Shown piece after piece: positions 26,036 to 36,389 of a DNA stretch of 64,000 nt. Origin of the DNA: Oenanthe sinensis (lineage: Eukaryota; Streptophyta; Magnoliopsida; Apiales; Apiaceae); assembly GCA_028671895.1 (NCBI GenBank), contig CM053795.1, forward strand, positions 12,979,501 to 13,043,500. Direction: 5' to 3'. Within the stretch, counting starts at the first letter, position 1; each line of letters starts with the position of its first letter. A model generated the notes under the pieces. That model worked only from the letters and a program-made list of their open reading frames with translations. It searched no databases and was not told the DNA's origin. A program made the translations under genes and the position numbers.

Positions 26036-26795
26036 TCACGCATTATTCTCCTTGATATCCACACCAAACAACCGGAAACCCTTGGCACAGGTGCCGCTAG
26101 CCTCCACCACAACATCATTCCCGACCGTTTCATCACCAGCAACATGTCCGCCGATACTCCTAGCCCTATGCCGCTCTTGTTTCAGCGCTGCATTTTCTAT
26201 TTTCAGTCTTTCATTTTCTTGCACAATTTTTGCATCAGCGACTGCTTTAGCCCCCGGCTGAGAGTTTGAGGAAATCACCTGCTCCTCTCCTGTGTTTGAG
26301 AATGACGCTGCTTGAATTCTTGGAGTTGGTATCCTGCGTTCTATCTCGATAAGGCGCTCATATGCATCTTTTTTAAAAATCTCATGCTCGTATTCATGAG
26401 ATTGGCCGGGCACCGTCTTGAAACCCTACAAATTATTTGATATTCAATCATTTTATCCAATCACACAGATCGATATATATTATTAGATCCCATGAAAACT
26501 AAAGATTTTATTCTTTTTTATTCTCATTTAAAACCAAAACTTATACAAATAAATATGTGAGAATTAAGGGGCTTACATAAGTATTAAGCTGTCGGGTAAA
26601 ACTGCGGAATTTTTTGTGCTTGAAATATTTCGGAAGCACAGCCTCAGCAAACTCTTCAGTATTCTTCACCATAAAACGAGCACCATCATCTGTCCACGAA
26701 ACAATGTTGTCGGTATTATTATCATCCACCAGTCTGTAAGTTTTCTCCAAAAAAGACGTTGGAACCACACGGTGTGCCTACTGCATTTTCGCCAT
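26036..26795 (-). pseudogene. Class-B heat shock factor-like gene, copy 2; best preserved but start region broken
   Basis: Class-B HSFs are DNA-binding regulators lacking the activation motif and usually act as repressors. Exon 1 (26795-26577) encodes the N-terminal part of the DNA-binding domain: FLEKTYRLVDD, IVSWTDDGARF, LPKYFKHKKFRSFTRQLNTY. The intron sits after RQLNTY, the conserved HSF position. Exon 2 (26425-26036) continues with GFKTVPGQ, an unusual EYEHEIFKKDAY in place of the normal WEFANE block, a short coiled coil (ENERLKIENAALKQE) and RLFGVDI near the C-terminus, matching the LFGV repressor motif. Reading from the expected start (ATG 26795-26793, MAKMQ) meets TAG at 26780-26778. 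The next in-frame ATG is inside the domain, so a normal product is unlikely. Downstream the frame is open to 26036. Recognition-helix residues differ from the usual HNNFSSFVRQLN. Confidence 0.78.
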
Positions 26796-26849
26796 TACTC
26801 TAAACACAACAACAAACACACATGTATGCATATAAATCAAAAATGAATT

Positions 26850-29150
26850 AGCAATCGATCAATTTATTATATACAATCGTAAGTGTCAGATTAATTACCT
26901 TTTGAATATGAAGTGAAAAAGAAAAACTTTTTATTAATTTGATGAATCTGAAAAGGGTCGAACAAGAGACGAGAGATTGGTACAATGAAGCTTTGGGGGT
27001 GAAACTCTAAAATGCCCAACAAAGAGAAAAGAGAGAGTATATGTATTTATATACCACCTCAATCCTAAGGGCTAAGGGCATGATTGGCATCCCTCAACGG
27101 GTGCCAACTTTGCCACATAATTAAAAATAATATTTTTTATTTTCTCTCTGTTACATATCATTTTGATAACTTTTTCAAAAAACACTCTAATAATTTTCAT
27201 TTCAAGGGGCTAACTTCTCTAATTTGTCTTTATCTTATTTTTCATGTATTATTTAACAAAATATATTATCTACATTAAGTTCTCTTATTTATTTTCAAAT
27301 ATAAAATTATTTATACATGCATAAATAAAATTAAATTAAATTATAAATAAGTTTTATAGAAGAAGTACAATACAAATACATTAGGTAAGTAATATTTAAC
27401 AATACAAAAATTGCTAATTAATTTTTTTATATGTACATGATATTTAATAATAAGTTTTTATACATACAACTTCAATATAGTAATATTAATAAGAGTGTCA
27501 AGGCATGCCATATGGCATTCCCACCCCTATTGACTTCCTTTGTTCAAGTATGCTAAAAGTTGTCACAACTCCAATAGAGTGCTTATGCCAATCATAGATA
27601 TAATATATTGGAGATTAATAATCCATGTTAATTTACAATTTTAAAAAAAATCATAATATTAAATTTTTATTTTAACTTTAATTAGCACAAGTTGATATTT
27701 TTATTATATATATTTTATGTACTTTACAAAGAGCATATTCAATTTATATTTAAATAAATTATAAACAATTATGAATTTTCATATAATATAATTAATTTAA
27801 GATTTTATAGGGAGCCTAGGTAAAGTTGGTAGAATTTAAGCTAAATTTGTAGAGTATAAATGGAATTGATGAGTCCAAATTCAATAAAATCTCTTATATA
27901 TATATATATATTATATTTACGTGAGATATTAAAAAATTTAAAATATATTATAAAATTCATGATTTTTTCAAATCTTTAATAAGTTTTTTAATGCTATTGG
28001 ATTTTAATAAATTGTTTATAAACTATATTGAATATCCTTAGATTTTAAATTCCAGAATTAATATCTCAATTTTTTTAACATTTAAATTAAATATCAGCAT
28101 ATTTAAAATTTTAATTAAATACACCCTGATTAGAATACATTTTTAAAATTAAAATTAATTCCCACAAAATTTTAAAACTATAAAATAAAAGTATATTTTT
28201 TTATAAAATCCGGATTAAATTGGATATATACAATTTGAAAAAACCTCTCGCCAGTATGGTGTTAGATAGCCACCAGCACAGCTAATAGTAGCCACCATTT
28301 TTATGTTGTCTTGACTCTTGAGTTAGAACTTGCGAATTCATAGTTATATACAAACTGACTAACATACATGATACCCGTTGTTTAGCTCCTCTGGAGCCAC
28401 AGTTTTGTTTTGTTTCATAAATTAAAATATACAACCTTATAACCCGATTGATTTTTTATTTATATTTTTATTAATATTTAATATAAAATTTTATAATATT
28501 AAAACTTTATGTTAATATTATATACTCTCTTATTTAATATAAATATGTTACAATTTGGACTTTTGTTATAATAAATATATAATTGTGCTTAAAAGTAAAA
28601 TTTTAATTAATGTAAATATGTATATAATTATGACCCGTATTGTAATAAATAAAATTATATGTCATGTATATTTTTTAGGACCGTGACGGACTAAAACTTT
28701 TAATTTTTTGATTATAATAATATAGTATAAATATATATTTAGTATATAAAAAATTAATGTTACATATTATTTTAGGTTATATTCAGTTGAATAAAATGAA
28801 ATTGAACTCGGTCCAATGAAATTTATACTTATATTTAAGAAGATTTTTATAACTTTTATTCTTTTATTTCTTTTCAAATAAATTAAACTAAAATTTTAAC
28901 TTATCATTTTTGAAAGAAATGTTTCATACATCATTTTTCTCATTTTTCCAACAATTTTTTATCTCCCATATTAATTTATTCACTGTTATTTCCTATTTCA
29001 TTTCTTTTTCTATAAATTTATTTTCTTCACAATCCATTATTTCGTGGTAAATTATAGGAAAGACCAGAAATAATTTTATAATATATTTTTAAAAGACGTG
29101 CACACATACAGAACAAGACAAGCATACTAAACGAAACCATATCCTTACAT
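26850..29150. other. AT-rich intergenic between HSF copies 2 and 3
   Basis: 26796-27060 probably holds the leader and promoter of copy 2. The rest is very AT-rich with no coding frame recognised. A phrase TTGTTTAGCTCCTC at about 28379 recurs at 24851, indicating that flanking DNA was duplicated with the HSF copies. Confidence 0.5.
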
Positions 29151-29289
29151 TGAACATTCCCTTATTTCCAACCCCATACATTATATTATACATATACTGC
29201 CGTACGCACATAGCATGATATAATCTTAAACTTGAAAAAATAAAGAAAGAAGTGAAATTTGGAGGATCAAAAATCCAAATCTCAGGCAG

Positions 29290-30159
29290 GCACCCAACCC
29301 CCCATCTGCATTCACCTCGATATTGGTGCCAAACAACCGCTAAACCTTCTCCACCACCGCACCGTTGCCGCTAACCTCCATCACAGCACTACTCTCCGCT
29401 TCAACGCCTGCTAAACCCTTCACCAAACCAGCAACATGTCCGAGGGTACTCCTAAACCTATGCAGCTCTTGTTTCAGCGCCGCATTTTCTGCTTTCAGTC
29501 TTTTGTTTTCTGGCAGAATCTCCGCATCAGTGAGTGTTATAGATCCTGGAGGAGAGTTCAAGTAGATCACCTCATCCTCTACTATGTTTGAAGATGGTGC
29601 TGCTATAGCTATAGCTCCTCCTGGAGGAGAGCTCAAGGAGATCACCTGATCCTCTACTGTGTTTGAAGATGCTGCTGCTTGGATCTTAGGGGTTGATTTC
29701 GTCGTTGATATGCACCTTTCTTGAATGCCTCATGTTCGTATTCATGAAAATAGTCGCACACCCTCTTAAAACCCTGCAAATTATTTAATGTTCAATCATT
29801 TTATCTAATCACACATATATACATCATTAGATCCAATGAGAACCGTGAAAACTTAAAATTTTACATAATTTTTATTCTCATAAATTTTCATTTTTAGATC
29901 TCATTTAAAATCGAAACTTGTACAAATAAATAGGTGAGAATTAAGGCTTACATAAATATGAAGCTGGCCAGTAAAACTGGAGAAATTTTTGTGGTTGAAA
30001 TATTTAGGAAGTACAACCTCACTGAACACCTCAACGTCCTTGACAATAAGTACCATCTTTTGTCCAGGAAACAATGTTATTGATATCATTATCGTCAAGC
30101 AATTTGTAAGTTTTGTGCAGAAAAGCTTTTGGGATAACTGCCTTCTGCATTTTTGCCAT
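29290..30159 (-). pseudogene. Class-B HSF-like copy 3, frameshifted
   Basis: The start ATG at 30159-30157 opens MAKMQKAVIPKAFLHKTYK and continues through IVSWTKDGT. A one-base shift near 30050 then moves the frame before VFSEVVLPKYFNHKNFSSF and QLHIY at the exon end. Exon 2 starts near 29774 with GFKRV and EYEHEAFKKGAYQR. A second shift near 29710 precedes KIQAAASSNTVEDQVISLSS, and the coiled coil ENKRLKAENAALKQELHRF is intact. TAG at 29342-29340 falls immediately before RLFGTNI, where the LFGV motif has become LFGT. The PPG-containing segment is present twice (near 29630 and 29555), an internal duplication. At least three lesions make this a pseudogene. Confidence 0.82.
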
Positions 30160-30766
30160 TACCCTAAACACAACAAAAACGCAGATCATGTATATAATGT
30201 ATGGAAATTACAAACGAAGCAATCGATTTATTATATACAAATGTAAGTAGTAAATTACCTTTTGTATACAAAGAGAAAGAGAAATACTTTTTGTTGATCT
30301 TGATGAATATCAGAAATATGATACGGAGTTGATGAATAAATACACATTTATATATACATCGCATTTTAAAATAAATGCATAGATATTATAATATATTGAT
30401 CTTTTCTCTCAAAAATAAATAAATTATATAGATATTCTCTGAAATATTTTTTTTAAATTGAAAGAAAGAACTTGATTCCAAGAGAGATTTCGAGATTTAA
30501 AAAATCTAAAATATGCTATAAAATTCAACTTAATCCTTACATTTTTAAAATCCAATATACTACCAGATAGATTATTTATAAATTATATTAAATATTTTTA
30601 GATTTAAATTCCAAATTAAATATTCCAATATTTTCAAAATCAAAATTTAATATTATCGTATTTTATTTTAAAATTTTAATTAAATTGGTCAAGATCGAAC
30701 CAATAAATTCAGTTTAGATCATGAAGACTTATGACATAACAATAATAGAAAGTGTTAACCAGCCAC

Positions 30767-31628
30767 AGTTGATATCCAACCAACCCATCTTTTACCGTTA
30801 AAAAAACAAATCAACAGCTGAGATTAAAAAAAAAAAATATGCACATACGCTTTATAATAGAGCATATGTGCATATTTTTTTAATTCTCATTTTACACTTT
30901 AAAGTTACGCTATATTATATGTCTCCTCAAAATACACACATTATCTCCCAGAAACACACTTGTTCTTTTATCCTACCATTTTCTAGAGATTTTTGTGAGC
31001 TCTCTAAAACCCATTTCAACTTTTTCAATTCACTGCTACTGCTACAAACCAATTCACTGCTACTACTGCTCGACTTGAACACAAGTTCAATTTTTCATCA
31101 TTTCTCTCTTGATGTTATTGTTACTATTAAGTGTATGTGTGTTTTGTATTTGTGTTGATGATTATCGCATAAATTAGTTTATTCTAGTAGCAAAACTCTA
31201 GGTGTTGACGTATTTCATTATACAAGGAAATGTTTGAATTTGCCAAAAGTTATTTTAGTAGCAAAACTCTAGGTCTAGCCTTATTTTTTTACGAGACATA
31301 TATGTAGCTCTATTATAAAGCGTATATCCGTTCTATACTAGAGTATAACTGCACTCAGATTTTCAGCTACTTGACTTAGTTTTTTCTCAATTTTTCACAT
31401 CCGCTTTATAATAGAGCGTAAGTGTAGAAGTTATAATTTTTTTTTAATAAATATCATGTGGCAAAGTAAAGGCAGAATTGGGGAAAAAATTTAAAACTTA
31501 CGCTATATTATAGAGCGTATACGCTCTATAATAGAGTGTAACATTTTAAATTTATTTTTAATCCTAACCGTTTATTTATTTATTTAATAATAGGAGATGG
31601 GTTGATTTGATTATTAATTTTATCAACT
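30767..31628. mobile_element. Foldback/MITE-like element with long inverted ends and repeated palindromes
   Basis: The two ends are inverted copies over roughly 100 bases with gaps. The left has AGTTGATA, CAACCCATCT, CAGCTGAGATTAAAAA and then a GCTTTATAATAGAGC palindrome. The right end reads the same in reverse complement: GAGTGTTAC, AATCCTAACCG, AGATGGGTTG, TATCAACT. Inside are about seven copies of a palindromic unit close to TACGCTCTATAATAGAGCGTA, at 30846, 30904, 31307, 31329, 31399, 31499 and 31521. The copy at 30826-30891 is nested in a larger hairpin with arms AAAAATATGCACAT/ATGTGCATATTTTT. No transposase frame and no clear target duplication were seen. A 96-codon open frame (30868-31158) shows no similarity. 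Confidence 0.65.
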
Positions 31629-31859
31629 ATGAGTGTAGAAAGAACCCCGATAATAATATTTGAAAATTTTGTACCTTTTAATATTTATGGAAGGCTTTTC
31701 ATACTCAAATACAAAAAAGGTTCCAAAATGCTGTTTTACATGGTGCAGCGACTTCACTAAATACACTACATATATAACGTATCAAATACCCTCTAATGTT
31801 TCCTGGTAATATTCTGTCTGCTATATGAGGGACCGTGCAATATCATATTTCGAACTCTC

Positions 31860-32120
31860 TCATCCCAAGTTAACTGTATTATTTGATTTTTTTTATGATC
31901 AATTTGACTCAAATTTTATTAAGAAATAAAATTTATTTATTTATAATTTTAAAAAACTGAAAAATACATTTAAAAATAAATCAAATATACTTTTCAGTGA
32001 TATATTTTAAATTTATTCATTTATAATTTTAAAAAACTGAAAAATATATTTTAAAATAAATTCAATATACTTTTCAGTAATATAATTTTTTCAAATATAT
32101 AATATATATAATTTTGAATG
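31860..32120. repeat. Degenerate Stowaway-like MITE with internal 80-bp duplication
   Basis: The phrases TTTATAATTTTAAAAAACTG, AAAAATA and CAATATACTTTTCAGTAATA occur twice, at about 31930-32005 and 32017-32092. The order of words matches the interior of the Stowaway element at 57358-57613. The conserved ends are eroded. Confidence 0.55.
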
Positions 32121-33171
32121 AGTCAATGTGACCACAGTAAAAGAAAGATGACACGTTTATTGTAGGGTGAAACGATACACGTGGATTATGAATACATTAC
32201 ATATAAATAATGGATCAAAAAGACACGTTTTTTAGTAGCAGCACGAGCATAATAAATACCATGGACTATTTTGATAGGGCGCGATCACCGGACTCAAAAA
32301 ATTTAGGGACACATTTAAAAAAAAAAGAATTAGTATATATATATATATATATTATTTAATTAGAAAAATAATAAATCCAATAATTAAAAAAATATATTAT
32401 TATAGGGTCTATAAAATTAAAAATATGTACTAATTACGTATGTATATATAATATATACATATGTATTCTAAAAAAATTAGATAATTCATTATTAAAAAAA
32501 TTTGAGTTGAACTGGTATTCGATTATATATATATGATATCAAAACAATACTAATCTACTAATTTAATTTAAGGGTTAGCGAGAAGATTGTTCAAATAATC
32601 CAAAAATCGTGATTGGTAAATTTTTGTCTTTAACTTATATTTTATGGCTCAATACTCATATAGACATATATATTTGTCATTATTTTTTATGTAAAATTTC
32701 ATTCTTTTTCAAATTTTCGGTGAGAATTTTGAACTTAAACATTTCAGGTGTTATTACTTTTTTATAAGTCAATTGTTTGAATTTTGATTTATATAATTTT
32801 ACCTAAAAAATAATTATCTGGATGTGAAAGAGAAAAAAATGAGTTAGATCATGTTGGAAGAGTCACATAAAGGAGTTATCAATAATTTTGTTATCGAAAA
32901 GGTAGACTTTTCAAGCAAACTTGATAAAAATAAGTGAAAATTTGAAAAAATTTACTGTCAACTTCTATTATGTTGGAAAAAAAGTAAGATAATTACATTT
33001 ATTAGAATCATAATCGTGTTCGATATAAATTATTATGTTATTATATTATTACTGAAATAAATTATATATATTTAACTTTTTTTAGAATGCGTTTACAATG
33101 TTTTTTGGAAGGCGTCGAACTAAATAAACTACCAAATAAATCGATGTTTGTTTATAATAATATAATATAGG
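32121..33171. other. AT-rich intergenic
   Basis: No gene recognised. It contains a short TA repeat near 32333-32352 and scattered AT-rich words. A phrase ATTTTGATAGGGC at 32269 recurs at 33907 on the other side of the TRIM element. Confidence 0.5.
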
Positions 33172-33176
33172 TATAT

Positions 33177-33857
33177 TGTGACAACCCAGGTCAAATCCCG
33201 AGTGTTTTTCGAAAATCGGGTCAAGTCCCGACTTCCAAATTCGAAATAAGCCAAAGTAAACTGGCCCAAATGCAACAACTTTAGTAATCCACAAACCCAC
33301 CACAGCCCCCCAAAAGATCATGATTTGTTGGTGCACTTAGTAGTAGTACTTTTACTTATATACTGAACAAATTATCCCAATCTACTCGATGTGAGATTGG
33401 GGTGTTACAAACTCCCCCACTTAAATTATTGACGTGCTCGTCAAGCCGAACAGATAGCCCATAGGCCCAGATCGTACCTCTCTAGCCATTGTGAGATAAT
33501 ACCGACTAGTTTCGTGTCCCCACCTCCGGACCTCTGTCCATTGTGGGATAATACCACCAGCCTTCGTGTCCCCACCTCCGGCAACTTGACGAATCAAGCT
33601 TTCGAGAGTTGGCTCTGATACCATATGTGACAACCCGGGTCAAATCCCGAGTTTTTTTCGAAAATCGGGTCAAGTTCCGACTTCCAAATCCGAAATAAGC
33701 CAAAGTAAACTGGCTCAAATGCAACAACTTGGGTAATCCACAAGCACACCACAAGCCCCCAAAAGATCATGATTTGTTGGTGCACTTAGTTGTAGTACTT
33801 TTACTTATATACTGAACAAAAATCTCAATCTACTCGATGTGGGATTGGGGTGTTACA
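33177..33857 (-). mobile_element. Complete TRIM (miniature LTR retrotransposon), 681 bp
   Basis: Two direct repeats, 33177-33409 and 33626-33857, begin TGTGACAACCC and end GGGGTGTTACA on the plus strand and are nearly identical. Target duplications TATAT flank them (33172-33176 and 33858-33862). GGCTCTGATACCA at 33611-33623 is the reverse complement of the Met-tRNA primer-binding site TGGTATCAGAGCC used by plant TRIMs. A purine tract AAGTGGGGGAGTTT (complement, about 33409-33422) abuts the other LTR, so the element runs on the minus strand. The 216-base interior has no coding capacity and contains a 60-bp tandem repeat (CATTGTGAGATAATACC and GTGTCCCCACCTCCGG, twice). Such elements move only with proteins supplied by other retrotransposons. 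Confidence 0.96.
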
Positions 33858-33862
33858 TATAT

Positions 33863-34898
33863 GTAGGTGTATTCAGTGAAAGTAGCGCGTGTCATACTCC
33901 TAGTCATTTTGATAGGGCACTGCACGTAATTCTAAATCTTAATAACATGAATTCTACTTAATATTTTTTAATTATTTTTTTAGAATAAAAGTTTTTTTAA
34001 AACCCTTTTATTGAAAACAATTATTAAAAAATAGTAAGTATAACTCTTTTTATTTAGAACTTGAGAGTGCCCTACAAAAAGGACAATATTTCTTCAACAC
34101 AAATGATGATTGGATGCATTCTGTCGTTAAATATGGTTATATTTCCGAATAAAGGTATTTTGGACCTTTTTTATTATTTGAGTATAAAAGGCATTTATTC
34201 TAAATATCTTATTTTATTTATAATTTTAATTTATAATCCGTGTAAAAATACGGTCAAAATTAATAAATTATATATTAATTATTTTATATACATAATTTAA
34301 ATATTTAATTTGATATTGTAATTTATTTTATTATAGTTTTTTCATATATTTTTTCATGCAATATTGTTTACATAAGATATATGTACATAATGAATCATAT
34401 TTATGTTTTATTTTATAAAATAATTGTTAAGATTTTATGATAAAATAAATTGTTATATTGTCTTTTATGTTGGAAAAAAATATGTAAAGTGAAGAAAATT
34501 ATGTTTTTTAAAAATTTAAACCATAACCCTAATGCTGGGTAAAATTAATAAAATATAAATAATTCGACAATCAATCAACTATCAAAATTTTAAATTTTGA
34601 ATTATAGTAATACAATATAAATAGATATATTTCTGATATACATGCGAGTTTAAAAAGAAAAAACCATTGCGAAAATAGAGAAGATTCATAAATCATAACC
34701 CACAAATTGTGTCTATAAATCCGGTCCGGGACCCCGCCTTTTAGGTCCATTACATAATTTACATGCAGTGGGTAATATATTAATATAAACAGAAAATAAT
34801 TATATAAAGCATATAAATTATTGACTTGTCTTTTTGTTTTTCTTGATCATCCTTAGTAATCTTGATATTCTGAAGTGCACTGCAAATCTCAAGAGAAG
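33863..34898. other. AT-rich intergenic and promoter of the C2-domain gene
   Basis: No gene recognised; the 79-codon frame at 34061-34300 is compositional. The last 60-100 bases before the ATG at 34899 probably form the leader of the C2 gene. Confidence 0.5.
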
Positions 34899-36389
34899 AT
34901 GAAACGTGGGTTGCTTGAAGTTCTCCTCATTGGTGCTAAAGGCCTCGAGAATGCTGATTTTCTCAGTATGTTTAATCCCATTAATTAATTTGTTTGTGTG
35001 TGTATGAATCATTTATAAATTATAATTGTGTTTTTATAATACATTTTAGTTTTATACTATGAAGATCCGTTATCATTTCTTTCTGTTCATCTTGTGATCT
35101 GCAAAAATCTCAACTTTTTCTTTTTGTTTCTATATTTGTTTATTATTGTTATTTACATTGACTTGATCAATTGTTATATGATATCTGATCAAACTGGCCA
35201 TCTTTTGGTTATATGTATAAGCATTGATCCTTGTTTGTAAAAGAATTATAAATACAGCTTTATGATTTATATATGTGTTTGCATATAAAAGGTTTGAGTG
35301 AAATTATTATTTGATCAATATGTATGCAAGTGTCTTGAGTGGTCAACTATTTGATCTGTTATGTATAGTTTATCCATCTGGTATGATTGATAAAAACTGT
35401 TTTGTGTAGATAACATGGATCCATATGTCATCATCACTTGTCGAACTCAGGAGAAGAAAAGCAGTGTTGCATCAGGTTGAAACTCACAAACACTTCTTTG
35501 TACAATTGTTGGGGATGGTGATATTCATGATAATGACTTGTAAGATTATACATTGTAATTCTTCGTATAATTTAAAAAATAGATTTGCTTATGTATTAGC
35601 TACATTTGTTTCTTTAATTAGTTTTTGATAAATTTCTTTTTTGAGCTTAAATGTTATCGATCAGTACGGAGTTTGTAATGTGGAAAGCGATTGCATGGTG
35701 TTTTTGGCTCAGGAATGGGATCTGAACCGGAATGGAATGAGACTTTCATGTTCAATGTGTCCGGTGATGTTTCAGAACTATCGATTAAGATATTGGATAG
35801 TGATACTGGTACAGCAGATGACTTTGTAGGCCAGGCAAAGTATGTAGCCTCTCTCGGGGACTTGCTTACTAGAATATATTTTGGCTGATCATATAACTCA
35901 CACAAAATCACTATTTCTGGGAATCAAACTGATGAGTTGAGGCACTTTCTCGGTGTAATAATTATTTACTGATTCAAATTTTCATCTAATGCAGAATTCC
36001 ACTCGAAGCTGTTTTTGAGGAAAGGAAAATCCCTCCAACAGCATACAATGTGGTGAAAGATCAAGAGTTTCAGGGGCATATTAGAGTAGGCCTCACTTTC
36101 ACTCCAGAGGCAAGTGATGGTTCTTATATTCGTTTTTTAGTTCTACCAAGTATACATTACACTAGTTTACTTGATGTTAGGAAGAATGCTAGTTTGATAC
36201 GCTATTTTGATCAGTTTGAAGTTAGAAATGAAAGAAGAGAAATTACCCATAGAATCCAAATTAGAGTGTTTCATGATTCTCAAATATTGTGTTGATCTTC
36301 TCTGATCTGGTATTCTCCTTTTTCAGGAAGTAAACGACCGTGGTATGGAAGAGGGAAGCTATGGAGGGTGGAAACAGTCTGCCTACTAA
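34899..36389 (+). CDS. Small single-C2-domain protein, elicitor-responsive/phloem-protein type
   Basis: A predicted 145-residue protein made almost wholly of one C2 domain, the calcium-dependent lipid-binding fold. It resembles the plant elicitor-responsive protein 3 / 16-kDa phloem protein group. Five exons: 34899-34965 (MKRGLLEVLLIGAKGLENAD), 35410-35475 (NMDPYVIITCRTQEKKSSVA), 35713-35839 (GSEPEWNETFMFNV, LDSDTGTADDFVGQA), 35995-36109 (IPLEAVFEERKIPPTAYNVV, GHIRVGLTF) and 36327-36389 (EEGSYGGWKQSAY). They total 438 bases with consistent phases. The calcium-binding Asp residues are kept in NMDPYV and DSDTGTADDF. Intron 4 begins GCAAGT at 36110, a probable GC-AG intron; the nearest GT would add residues and then break the frame. 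The likely role is membrane association in defence or long-distance transport, by family analogy. Confidence 0.92.

Noticed and set aside
31499..31542. CRISPR-like repeated palindromes
   Set aside because: This is plant nuclear DNA; the copies are unevenly spaced without spacers and sit inside an inverted-repeat element.
33082..33785. Several minus-strand open frames beginning MHQQIMIFWG
   Set aside because: They are repeated because they read through the two LTRs of the TRIM element; no protein family fits.
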